Below, in pieces: positions 1-9,995 of a stretch of 24,522 nt of DNA. The stretch comes from DATDDB01 sp035260545 (GTDB taxonomy: Bacteria > Pseudomonadota > Gammaproteobacteria > Burkholderiales > Gallionellaceae), in NCBI GenBank assembly GCA_035260545.1, contig DATFUZ010000072.1, positions 1 to 24,522 of the forward strand, written 5' to 3'. The number at the start of each line of letters is the position of its first letter. Within the stretch, counting starts at the first letter, position 1. The position numbers and the translations under genes are program-made. The notes beneath the pieces were generated by a model, which ran no database searches, was not told the DNA's origin, and saw nothing but the letters and a program-made list of their open reading frames with translations.

Positions 1-462
1 CAGGCAGCGCCACTGCTGGACCGCGACACCGAACCCGGCACCGGAACGACCGATTCGCTGTTGGGCTTCTACAGGCAGAGCAATATCAGCACGAATTGGG
101 GTTCGTTCAGCCAGGGCGTCTGGCGCCATGCTTTGAACAACTACCAGGGATACAAGCCCGGCGACAGCGTAAATCTCGTCTACGGGCTGACCTACAGGGG
201 AATCGCCTCTGCCACCCGCATCACGCCCATGGTGCAGCTGAACGCCATGTGGCGAGCCCACGATCAGGGCGGCGGTGATACCCAATACGGAAATGCGAAC
301 AGCGGCTACACCAATCTCTACCTGGTGCCCGGCGCGCTCGTGCAGATGACGAGAAGCTGGCGCGCCAACGCCGCGCTGTACCTGCCCCTCTACCGCAAAG
401 TCAACGGCAGCCAGTTGGTGCCCCACTACATGCTCAACGCCGGGGTAACTTACATGTTCTAG
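1..462 (+). CDS. Outer-membrane beta-barrel protein, C-terminal part (5' end outside window)
   Basis: The reading frame is open from the first base and ends at TAG 460-462, so only the last 153 residues are present and the start lies off the window. The sequence alternates polar and hydrophobic/aromatic residues in short stretches, as in amphipathic beta strands (around VNLVYGLTYRG, ITPMVQLNAMW, NLYLVPGALVQM, ANAALYLPLYRKV). It ends in ...AGVTYMF, with the terminal aromatic residue typical of outer-membrane barrels recognised by the BAM complex. This suggests a pore or transporter-like barrel, but substrate and family cannot be fixed from the tail. A SigZ-type sigma factor follows after a 257-bp gap with its own promoter, so this gene is probably a separate transcription unit, though it could belong to the same stress regulon. 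Confidence 0.7.
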   Translation, partial: QAAPLLDRDTEPGTGTTDSLLGFYRQSNISTNWGSFSQGVWRHALNNYQGYKPGDSVNLVYGLTYRGIASATRITPMVQLNAMWRAHDQGGGDTQYGNANSGYTNLYLVPGALVQMTRSWRANAALYLPLYRKVNGSQLVPHYMLNAGVTYMF

Positions 463-499
463 GATGATGAACCGGCTCCGCCCCGGATTGCCGGTCGAC

Positions 500-520
500 C
501 AAGGCATGCCTTGTGTTTTG
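500..520 (+). terminator. Weak terminator-like palindrome after the barrel gene
   Basis: CAAGGCATGCCTTG (500-513) is a perfect 14-bp palindrome that can fold as a 5-bp stem with a CATG loop. It is followed by TGTTTTG. It lies 38 bp after the barrel stop codon. The stem is short and the T run is broken, so termination is only a suggestion. Confidence 0.25.
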
Positions 521-631
521 CCGGGGGACGGAGCGGGGTCTATCCGCGAGCGCCGCAGAGGAGGGGCGGCGCCGCTCGTCCATGCCACCCCGTGGACAGC
601 GACGGAAGAAAAGACGGCCGACCCTGTGGAT

Positions 632-647
632 TTCCCGCAAACGGGAA
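632..647. promoter_or_regulatory. Inverted repeat abutting the sigZ -35 box (possible operator)
   Basis: TTCCCG-CAAA-CGGGAA is a perfect 6-bp inverted repeat that ends one base before the TTGAGT -35 hexamer. A regulator bound here would touch RNA polymerase at the promoter. It could equally be a chance hairpin; no known regulator consensus is claimed. Confidence 0.3.
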
Positions 648-676
648 TTGAGTTTTGCGCCATATTTCGGTATTAT
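648..676 (+). promoter_or_regulatory. Sigma-70-type promoter of sigZ
   Basis: TTGAGT (648-653) and TATTAT (671-676) are separated by exactly 17 bp. This is a good housekeeping promoter pointing at the sigZ start, giving a leader of about 35-40 nt that contains an AAGGAG ribosome-binding site at 707-712. Confidence 0.55.
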
Positions 677-719
677 TGGAAATGTGGAACTGTGAAGGAA
701 TGAGCCAAGGAGCATAACC

Positions 720-1256
720 ATGAATGCCGCTTTCCCCTGCCTCGACGCCGCATGGCGCACGCACGAAAAGGAATTGCGCAGTTATGTGGCGCATCGTTTG
801 GGTGAACGCCATGCGGCGGACGATTTGCTGCAGGACATTTTCGTCAAGGCGATACGGCAGGGCGCCGATTTCTGCCAGATTGACAATACGCGTGCCTGGC
901 TGTTCCAGGTCACCCGCAATGCGCTGGTCGATTATCAGCGCCTGAAAAAGCACCACGCCGAGCTTTCGGATGATATTGCCGCAGCGGAGTCCCATACGGA
1001 ACCCGTGGATGCGCTGGCGGAATGCGTGGGCCGGGTATTGCAGGAGCTGCCGCCGGACGATAGTGACATCATCCGCCAATGCGACCTGAACGGGGTAAAG
1101 CAGCAAGCCTATGCCGCGGCCCATGGCGTGAGCCTTTCCGCCGCGAAATCACGCCTGCTGCGCGCCAGGCAGCGCATGCGGGACCTGATGACGGTGAATT
1201 GCCAGGTCCGCTTCGACGACGCCGGACGCGTCGAAGATCATATCCCGCGCCGCTGA
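720..1256 (+). CDS. sigZ: ECF RNA polymerase sigma factor, SigZ type
   Basis: This is a 178-aa extracytoplasmic-function sigma factor that would direct RNA polymerase to a small regulon. Region 2 is visible at about residues 10-75 (AADDLLQDIFVKAI, then the DNTRAWLFQVTRNALVDYQR segment typical of ECF factors). Region 4 is at about 105-155, with a helix-turn-helix ending in LSAAKSRLLRARQRMRDL. The C-terminal extension with CQVRFDDAGR is what I recall of SigZ proteins. The ATG at 720 has a good AAGGAG 7 bp upstream. Five cysteines (7, 52, 102, 121, 161) could support thiol or metal sensing, but that is inference. No anti-sigma gene is adjacent; instead a permease and a CxxC mini-thioredoxin follow on the same strand, so they may be its targets or cotranscribed partners. 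Confidence 0.85.
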   Translation: MNAAFPCLDAAWRTHEKELRSYVAHRLGERHAADDLLQDIFVKAIRQGADFCQIDNTRAWLFQVTRNALVDYQRLKKHHAELSDDIAAAESHTEPVDALAECVGRVLQELPPDDSDIIRQCDLNGVKQQAYAAAHGVSLSAAKSRLLRARQRMRDLMTVNCQVRFDDAGRVEDHIPRR

Positions 1257-1340
1257 CCTTCCCCTGGCGCCCGCTTGCGCCCGCTGCGGAATGTCGCCGA
1301 TTGCTGCATCCTTTTGACCGCCCGTTCGTCTCCTGAGCAG

Positions 1341-1359
1341 GGGCGCTGAAACAGCGCCC
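1341..1359 (+). other. Hairpin between sigZ and the permease gene
   Basis: GGGCGCTG-AAA-CAGCGCCC is a perfect 8-bp GC-rich stem with a 3-nt loop, about 85 bp after sigZ and 22 bp before the permease ATG. It has no following T run, so it looks more like an mRNA processing, stability or partial attenuation structure than a full intrinsic terminator. Confidence 0.45.
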
Positions 1360-1381
1360 GGCCTTGATTCAGGAGCGAAAC

Positions 1382-2419
1382 ATGATTGCTGCCGTAATAC
1401 CCTTGCCGCGCCGCCATCCCCGGGCATTTCTGGGGGTGATGGCCATTGGCTGGTTAGCGCTGTATCTCGGATTGGAACCCTTGTCGGAATGGCTCGTGTC
1501 GCTGTTGCCGGTGAGCCGTGCCGGCCATCTCGGTGGGGCGATCCAGTTTTTCCTGTTCGACACGCCCAAGGTCCTGTTATTGCTGACGGGCATCACCTTC
1601 GTCATGGGCATGGTGAATTCCTACTTCACGGCCGAGCGCACCCGTTCCCTGCTCGCGGGACGGCGCGAGGGCGTGGGCAACATCATGGCGGCGACACTGG
1701 GCATCGTCACCCCGTTCTGTTCCTGTTCCGCCGTCCCGCTCTTCATCGGCTTCGTTCAGGCCAATGTGCCGCTGGGCGTTACCTTCTCCTTCCTGATTTC
1801 CGCGCCCATGGTCAACGAAGTGGCGCTAACGCTGCTGTTTGCCATGTTCGGGTGGAAAATCGCCGCGCTATACCTGGCACTGGGGCTCAGCGTCGCCATC
1901 GTGAGCGGCTACATCATCGGACGGCTGAAGATGGAGCGGCATCTGGAGGACTGGGTGCGCAATATGCCCCACATCCAGCCTGCCGCCGTTGCGGGCGGAA
2001 TGACGCTGGGGGACAGGATTGCAGCCGGGTTTGCCAGCGTGCGCGAAATCGTCGGCAAGGTGTGGATTTATATCCTGGCGGGCATCGCCATCGGCGCGGG
2101 AATTCACGGCTACGTGCCGCAGGATTACCTGGCGAGCTTCATGGGCAAGGACGCCTGGTGGTCAGTGCCGCTGGCGGTGCTGATAGGCGTGCCGATGTAC
2201 ACCAATGCGGCCGGCATCATCCCCATCGTTCAGGCGTTGCTGGCGAAGGGCGCCGCACTGGGCACGGTGCTGGCCTTCATGATGAGCGTAATCGCGTTGT
2301 CGTTTCCCGAAATGGTCATCTTGCGCAAGGTGCTGAAGGTGCGCCTGATTGCCACCTTCGTCGGCGTGGTGGCGGCCGGCATTCTGCTGGTCGGCTATGT
2401 CTTTAATCTGGTTCTGTAA
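1382..2419 (+). CDS. Permease of the YraQ/UPF0718 (ArsP_1, DUF318) family
   Basis: A 345-aa polytopic inner-membrane protein. Hydrophobic segments lie at about residues 15-45, 62-80, 100-125, 130-180, 225-245, 260-285, 290-310 and 320-345, with a charged cytosolic loop near 180-220. The family hallmark is the PFCSCSAVPL motif (Cys113 and Cys115), followed by GVTFSFLISAPMVNE. The second half carries the paired GVPMYTNAAGIIP motif and SFPEMVILRKV. Family members include ArsP-type organoarsenical exporters, but most have no proven substrate. I chose the ATG at 1382 because AGGAGC sits 6 bp upstream; an upstream TTG in frame would place that Shine-Dalgarno inside the gene. A CxxC mini-thioredoxin starts 15 bp downstream, a pairing often seen for this family. 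Confidence 0.85.
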   Translation: MIAAVIPLPRRHPRAFLGVMAIGWLALYLGLEPLSEWLVSLLPVSRAGHLGGAIQFFLFDTPKVLLLLTGITFVMGMVNSYFTAERTRSLLAGRREGVGNIMAATLGIVTPFCSCSAVPLFIGFVQANVPLGVTFSFLISAPMVNEVALTLLFAMFGWKIAALYLALGLSVAIVSGYIIGRLKMERHLEDWVRNMPHIQPAAVAGGMTLGDRIAAGFASVREIVGKVWIYILAGIAIGAGIHGYVPQDYLASFMGKDAWWSVPLAVLIGVPMYTNAAGIIPIVQALLAKGAALGTVLAFMMSVIALSFPEMVILRKVLKVRLIATFVGVVAAGILLVGYVFNLVL

Positions 2420-2434
2420 GGAAAGGAAATCATC

Positions 2435-2671
2435 GTGAAGAATATCAAGGTGCTGGGCACCGGTTGCGCAAACTGCAAGACGACACTGAAACTCATCGAG
2501 GAATCGGCAAAAGCCAAAGGAGCGGCGATTCAACTGGAGAAGGTGGAGGACATCCAGCAGATCATGAGCTACGGCGTCATGTCCACGCCGGGCGTGGTGA
2601 TCGACGGCAAGGTGGTGCATGCCGGCGGGATTCCCGGGCGGGAAAAGATCGATCAATGGCTGGACAGCTAG
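2435..2671 (+). CDS. Small CxxC thioredoxin/glutaredoxin-like redox protein
   Basis: This 78-aa protein has a compact thioredoxin fold: a beta strand (KNIKVLGTG), then the redox-active Cys11-Ala-Asn-Cys14 at the start of helix 1, then the cis-proline segment STPGVVIDGKVVHAG. It fits the TM0996/MTH895 'redox-active disulfide protein 2' family. It starts with GTG at 2435, with AAGGAAAGGA just after the permease stop as ribosome-binding site. Tight coupling to the CSCS-motif permease suggests it hands electrons, or a thiol-bound substrate, to that permease. This is inferred from gene order, not shown. Confidence 0.8.
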   Translation: MKNIKVLGTGCANCKTTLKLIEESAKAKGAAIQLEKVEDIQQIMSYGVMSTPGVVIDGKVVHAGGIPGREKIDQWLDS

Positions 2672-2757
2672 GCTAGCGGCCTGTCGCGTATGGCTGACGG
2701 ACGCAGGCGGGTCGCTGCAGCTGCCCTGCCCGTTTCGCAGTTGCCGGGGGGCCTATC

Positions 2758-2774
2758 CCCTTGCCCTGCAAGGG
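2758..2774 (+). terminator. Terminator-like hairpin at the end of the sigZ-permease-thioredoxin unit
   Basis: CCCTTGC-CCT-GCAAGGG forms a 7-bp perfect stem about 87 bp after the thioredoxin stop. An overlapping alternative pairing (TGCCCT-GCA-AGGGCA) is also possible. The downstream sequence is only mildly T-rich, so termination is uncertain. Confidence 0.3.
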
Positions 2775-2825
2775 CAGCCCCTTCGTTGTGGGCAGCGCAC
2801 TGAAAAAAGCGGGTAAAATCGCGCC

Positions 2826-3857
2826 ATGAATTTGACGATTACCCGCCCCGACGACTGGCACCTGCACCTGCGCGACGACGCGCTGATGGCGTCGGTGCTG
2901 CCCGACACCGCCCGGCAATTCGCACGGGCCATCATCATGCCCAACCTGAGGCCGCCGGTGACCACGACGGCGCAAGCCGAGGCCTACCGCGGGCGCATCC
3001 TGGCCGCATTGCCGAAGGGCGCGGATTTCACGCCGCTGATGACGCTCTACCTCACGGACAACACCTCAGCCTCAGAGATTGCGAAGGCCAAGGCCAGCGG
3101 CTTTATTCACGCGGTAAAGCTCTACCCCGCCGGGGCGACCACCAATTCTGACGCGGGGGTGACGGACATCCGCAAGGCTTACCCCGCGCTGGAAGAGATG
3201 CAAAGGCTGGGGCTCCCGCTGCTGGTGCACGGCGAGGTGACGGACCCCGCCGTCGACATCTTCGACCGCGAGGCGGTGTTCATCGAGCGTGTGCTGCAGC
3301 CGCTCCTTGAGGAGATGCCGGATCTGCGCGTGGTGTTCGAGCACATCACCACGAGGGATGCGGCAGATTTCGTGCGTGCGGCGGCGGAAAACATCGCCGC
3401 AACGATCACCGCCCACCACCTGCTCTACAACCGCAATGCCATGCTGGTGGGCGGCATACGCCCGCATTATTACTGCCTGCCGGTGCTGAAGCGCGAGACC
3501 CACCGCGAGGCGCTGGTGCAGGCCGCGACCAGCGGCAGCCCCAAGTTCTTCCTCGGCACCGATAGCGCGCCCCACGCCCAGCACACCAAGGAGACCGCCT
3601 GCGGCTGCGCCGGCTGCTACACCGCTCATGCCGCGCTCGAACTCTATGCCGAGGCTTTCGAGCAGGCGGACGCGCTGAACAAGCTGGAAGGCTTCGCCAG
3701 TTTTTACGGTGCCGATTTCTACGGCCTACCTCGCAACACGGCCAAGGTCAGCCTGCAAAAGAGCGAATGGCAAGTGCCGGATTCCCTGGCCTTCGGCGAG
3801 CAGCGGCTGGTGCCGCTCAGGGCGGGGGAAAAGTTGAAGTGGAAGTTGGTGGCGTAG
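2826..3857 (+). CDS. pyrC: Dihydroorotase (class II, PyrC)
   Basis: A 343-aa cytosolic zinc enzyme that converts N-carbamoyl-L-aspartate to L-dihydroorotate, step three of de novo pyrimidine synthesis. The metal-binding signature is at the N terminus (DDWHLHLRDD, His12 and His14). Lys98 in HAVKLYPAGATTNSDAG is the expected carboxylated bridging lysine. His135 (LLVHGEV) and His173 (VFEHITT) are the next ligands, and GTDSAPH supplies the late catalytic Asp. Length matches the single-domain homodimeric class. The ATG at 2826 is preceded by TAAAAT at 2814-2819, only 6 bp upstream, with no good Shine-Dalgarno; either a very short leader or an upstream promoter is possible. There is no obvious operon partner, which is usual for pyrC. 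Confidence 0.95.
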   Translation: MNLTITRPDDWHLHLRDDALMASVLPDTARQFARAIIMPNLRPPVTTTAQAEAYRGRILAALPKGADFTPLMTLYLTDNTSASEIAKAKASGFIHAVKLYPAGATTNSDAGVTDIRKAYPALEEMQRLGLPLLVHGEVTDPAVDIFDREAVFIERVLQPLLEEMPDLRVVFEHITTRDAADFVRAAAENIAATITAHHLLYNRNAMLVGGIRPHYYCLPVLKRETHREALVQAATSGSPKFFLGTDSAPHAQHTKETACGCAGCYTAHAALELYAEAFEQADALNKLEGFASFYGADFYGLPRNTAKVSLQKSEWQVPDSLAFGEQRLVPLRAGEKLKWKLVA

Positions 3858-3959
3858 ACCTGCGCTGATCCCGGTATCCGCTGGATGGGGTGCGTCGGTC
3901 GCACCGCCCCTCGCTGCTAACGTAGTATCATTAGCTCACCCTATCCCCGGAGGCCGGCC

Positions 3960-4196
3960 ATGGAAAATCCACAGTATCTGCGTCTGCAACCCAGCAAGGC
4001 CGTGGTAGCCCGGATGGCGGCCACCATCTTCGCCGGTTTCGTGCAGCAGGGCCAGTTGCGCGAGGACAATGAGGGCGATCTGGTGGAACGCTCGGTGGTC
4101 CTTGCGATCAAGCTGGCGAACCGCACCGAGGCGCTGGTGACTACCGACGAGGAATTCACCCCGCAGGATACCGGCTCTTCTTTCCTGGTAGGCTGA
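3960..4196 (+). CDS. Unrecognised 78-aa conserved-looking small protein
   Basis: This short ORF starts at an ATG with a strong GGAGG (3948-3952) 7 bp upstream and ends 13 bp before the gamma-carbonic-anhydrase-family gene on the same strand. The product is soluble and mixed alpha/beta in character, begins MENPQYLRLQPSKAVVARMA, and has no cysteine, no signal peptide and no membrane segment. I do not recognise a family. The strong ribosome-binding site, codon use like its neighbours and tight spacing support it being a real gene at the head of a small operon with the next two genes. Function unknown. Confidence 0.65.
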   Translation: MENPQYLRLQPSKAVVARMAATIFAGFVQQGQLREDNEGDLVERSVVLAIKLANRTEALVTTDEEFTPQDTGSSFLVG

Positions 4197-4209
4197 GCGG
4201 ACCCGGCAG

Positions 4210-4752
4210 ATGACACTTTCCGCATACCTCAATGCACCGCCCCACGTGGGCGAGCGCGTGTTCGTCCACCCCTCGGCCCAGGTCATCGGCGAGGTGACGC
4301 TGGGCGAGGACAGCTCGGTATGGTGCAATGCGGTGCTGCGCGGGGACGTGAACCGCATCGTGATCGGGCGCGGCAGCAACGTGCAGGACCTGAGCATCGG
4401 CCATGTGTCGCACAAGACGCCCGAGAAGCCGGAAGGTTCGCCGCTGATCGTGGGCGATTACGTGACGATAGGGCATGCGGTGATCCTGCACGGCTGCACC
4501 ATAGGCAATGAATGCCTGATCGGCATGGGGAGCATCATCCTTGACGATGCGGTGATCCCGGACCGGGTGGTGATAGGCGCGGGCAGCCTGGTGACGCAGG
4601 GCAAGACGCTGGAATCCGGCATGCTCTACATGGGACGGCCGGCCAAGGCGGTGCGCGCGCTGAGCGACGAGGAACTGGCCTACCTGATGTATTCCGCGAA
4701 GCACTATATGAAACTCAAAGACGATTATCTGAAGGGAAGCGTGGCATCATGA
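4210..4752 (+). CDS. Gamma-carbonic-anhydrase-family hexapeptide-repeat protein (YrdA-like)
   Basis: A 180-aa left-handed beta-helix protein with repeated hexapeptide turns (VIGEVTLG, IVIGRGSNVQD, LIVGDYVTIGH, GCTIGNECLIGMGSIIL, VVIGAGSLV). Candidate zinc-ligand histidines sit where the family has them: His65/His68 in SIGHVSH, and His89 and His94 in GHAVILHGC. The C-terminal helix (LSDEELAYLMYSAKHYMKL) is typical of the trimeric YrdA/PaaY group. Such proteins may be carbonic anhydrases or acyltransferase-like scaffolds, and many lack measured activity. The ATG at 4210 has a poor Shine-Dalgarno, suggesting translational coupling with the upstream small gene. The stop overlaps the next start (ATGA at 4749-4752). 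Confidence 0.88.
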   Translation: MTLSAYLNAPPHVGERVFVHPSAQVIGEVTLGEDSSVWCNAVLRGDVNRIVIGRGSNVQDLSIGHVSHKTPEKPEGSPLIVGDYVTIGHAVILHGCTIGNECLIGMGSIILDDAVIPDRVVIGAGSLVTQGKTLESGMLYMGRPAKAVRALSDEELAYLMYSAKHYMKLKDDYLKGSVAS

Positions 4753-5066
4753 GTTCTCCCGAATTGCAGGAAGTTACACGGGCCAAGATGAACCTGGAGA
4801 CCGCGCGCATAGCCTGGCATGAGCTGCAGCGCTTTTTTGCGAGCGGTTCGGCGATCTACGTGGACCCGGCGCTGGATCTGGTGGAAGTGGCGTACCAAAT
4901 CTCCGAGGATAACAAGGAGCAGGTGCTGAAGTGGATGGAGACGAGGCAGCTCGCACCAGTCACGGGCGAGCAGGCGCACGCCTGGCATGATGCGGATACC
5001 GATATGTGGGCGGTGGTGGTCAGCCCCTACGTGCTGGTTCAGCCCGTCGTCGAGCCACAGCATTAG
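4749..5066 (+). CDS. DUF2288-like protein
   Basis: A 105-aa soluble protein translationally coupled to the preceding gene through an ATGA overlap. The sequence (KMNLETARIAWHELQRFFASG, VDPALDLVEVAYQISEDN, then a WHDADTDMWAVVVSPYVLVQP tail) resembles the DUF2288 family as I recall it; that family has no assigned biochemical role. The helix-rich N terminus and beta C terminus suggest a compact domain. There is no signal peptide or cysteine. The operon link to a gamma-carbonic-anhydrase-type protein is the only functional hint. Confidence 0.7.
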   Translation: MSSPELQEVTRAKMNLETARIAWHELQRFFASGSAIYVDPALDLVEVAYQISEDNKEQVLKWMETRQLAPVTGEQAHAWHDADTDMWAVVVSPYVLVQPVVEPQH

Positions 5067-5112
5067 CCCGCTGCCGCGTCGCAAGTTGCTCACGCCGTCA
5101 CCTGCCCATAGG

Positions 5113-5586
5113 ATGAAGACCCTGAAAAGCCTTTCGCTGATCCTGGTGGCCGCTTTGCTCGCCGCCTGCCAGACCACCCCCAGGCTTGAAGACGAGACGA
5201 AATACATCCGCCTGGCGCGGGTGGTGGACGTGCACGTCTATACCGATGAAGAGCGGCGGGAAGCGGCCCGTGCCGAGCGGCGCGAAAGCCATACCAGCGT
5301 GGGCCTGGGCGTGGGCTTCGGTTTCGGCATCGGCTCGGGGGGCGGCAGCTTCGGCGGGGTCAGCATAGGCGTGCCGATCAACGTGGAAGGAAGCGGTTCC
5401 CGGGATCTGCCGCCGCTGGTTTCCAGGGGGGCGAACCGCTATACCGTGCGGCCGCTGGGCTCGCAGGCCAGGGTGGAAATAAACAGCTACGGCACGTTCA
5501 AGGTAGGCGAATGTGTGAAGCTGTTTTCCGGCCACCCCAGGGAATACGACCGGCTGTTTCCCATGAAGCCGGGCGAGTCGTGCTAG
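5113..5586 (+). CDS. Glycine-rich lipoprotein, function unknown
   Basis: A 157-aa predicted lipoprotein. The N terminus MKTLKSLSLILVAALLAACQ is a classical signal with lipobox LAAC and lipidated Cys19. After Cys19 comes a charged Arg/Glu-rich helix (residues 44-60), then a Gly-rich stretch at about 62-88 with alternating Gly and hydrophobic residues, then a beta-like C-terminal part with Cys139 and Cys157. The frame is open further upstream, but the ATG at 5113 is chosen because it gives the clean signal peptide. Asp is absent at +2 (Gln20), so Lol sorting to the outer membrane is expected. It sits 46 bp after the DUF2288-like gene and may share its transcript. Confidence 0.75.
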   Translation: MKTLKSLSLILVAALLAACQTTPRLEDETKYIRLARVVDVHVYTDEERREAARAERRESHTSVGLGVGFGFGIGSGGGSFGGVSIGVPINVEGSGSRDLPPLVSRGANRYTVRPLGSQARVEINSYGTFKVGECVKLFSGHPREYDRLFPMKPGESC

Positions 5587-5618
5587 TGGCCGCAGGCACC
5601 CGCTGCGCCGGATGACAA

Positions 5619-5651
5619 AGCGGCGGGGCGCCCATAGGGCGCCCCGCCGCT
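5619..5651. terminator. Perfect 15-bp hairpin between convergent genes (bidirectional terminator)
   Basis: AGCGGCGGGGCGCCC, loop ATA, then its exact reverse complement: a very stable 15-bp stem. It lies 33 bp after the + strand lipoprotein stop and 67 bp from the stop of the - strand FKBP gene, which is the right place to end both transcripts. No clear T run follows on either side, so it may work as a Rho-assisted stop or as a 3'-end stabiliser. Confidence 0.6.
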
Positions 5652-5717
5652 GAACGTGTCGCGCGACGGCGCTGGCGGGTCAGCCAACACCGTGTTACCG
5701 ACAGCGCGGAAGCGGAA

Positions 5718-6218
5718 TCAGTTCACGCCCAGCAGCTCGACGTCAAACACCAGGGTCGCGTTGGGCGGAATCACGCCGCCCGCGCCACGCGCGCCATAGC
5801 CCAGCTGCGGCGGAATGATCAGCGTGCGCTGCCCGCCCACCTTCATGCCGGCCACGCCTTCATCCCAGCCCTTGATGACCATGCCCTGGCCCAAGCCAAA
5901 CACAAAGGGCTCGCCGCGGTCGCGGGAGCTGTCGAACTTGGCGCCCTTGTGGTCCGGGGCTTTCTCGTCGTACAGCCAGCCGGTGTAGTGCACGGTCACT
6001 TGCTTGCCAGCCACGGCTTCGGCGCCGGTGCCCACTTTGATGTCTTTCTTGATGAGTTCAGTCACGTTGCTATTCTCCGTTGATTGAGTCGGGGTTGATT
6101 GGGCCGAGGTTGATGCTGCGGAAGAGGTGGCAGGCGGCGTACCCTCCTCGGAACAGGCGCTCAGCAGCAGGCCCGCAGACAGCAGCACGGCCAGCGCCGG
6201 ATAAATAACGGGCTTCAT
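5718..6218 (-). CDS. FKBP-type peptidyl-prolyl cis-trans isomerase, lipoprotein
   Basis: A 166-aa protein. The signal peptide with lipobox LSAC (Cys22) predicts lipid anchoring. A Ser/Thr/Pro-rich disordered linker (about 23-52) precedes one FKBP domain (about 55-166). The domain shows VTVHYTGWLYD, KFDSSRDRGEPFVFGLGQGMVIKGWDEGV, and the LGYGARGAGGVIPPNATLVFDVELL end, with the aromatic pocket residues in place, so isomerase activity is likely. The ATG at 6218 has AGAAGGAG upstream. The gene begins 17 bp after metH ends, so it is probably cotranscribed with metH. It probably acts as a folding helper in the periplasm or at a membrane face. Confidence 0.9.
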   Translation of the reverse strand: MKPVIYPALAVLLSAGLLLSACSEEGTPPATSSAASTSAQSTPTQSTENSNVTELIKKDIKVGTGAEAVAGKQVTVHYTGWLYDEKAPDHKGAKFDSSRDRGEPFVFGLGQGMVIKGWDEGVAGMKVGGQRTLIIPPQLGYGARGAGGVIPPNATLVFDVELLGVN

Positions 6219-6235
6219 TTACGTCTCCTTCTGGG

Positions 6236-9922
<3,687 letters not shown>

Positions 9923-9950
9923 GGTCCGCAGGATTTCGTGCCGGAACGGG

Positions 9951-9978
9951 ATTTTAGCACGAGTGGGCCGCTGGTCAC
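9951..9978 (-). promoter_or_regulatory. Possible metH promoter (extended -10)
   Basis: On the - strand, GTGACC (9978-9973), a 16-bp spacer and TGC-TAAAAT (-10 at 9956-9951, extended TGN motif). It lies about 30 bp upstream of the metH ATG in the short gap after the RimK-type gene. The -35 is weak; the extended -10 carries the prediction. Confidence 0.4.
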
Positions 9979-9995
9979 GCCGTGGCGCAGGGCGC

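Noticed and set aside
464..703. 79-codon ORF between the barrel gene and sigZ
   Set aside because: No ribosome-binding site, no domain features, and the good sigma-70 promoter of sigZ lies inside it.
2814..2819. TAAAAT as a pyrC -10 box
   Set aside because: No acceptable -35 at 16-18 bp and it sits only 6 bp before the ATG; a leaderless or near-leaderless start cannot be excluded but is not supported enough to list.
4987..5112. Upstream extension of the Gly-rich lipoprotein
   Set aside because: It overlaps the DUF2288-like gene and would bury the lipoprotein signal peptide inside the protein.
9923..9995. Cobalamin or SAM riboswitch before metH
   Set aside because: Only 73 bp separate metH from the next gene, too short for a cobalamin riboswitch, and no B12-box-like or SAM-type fold is seen.
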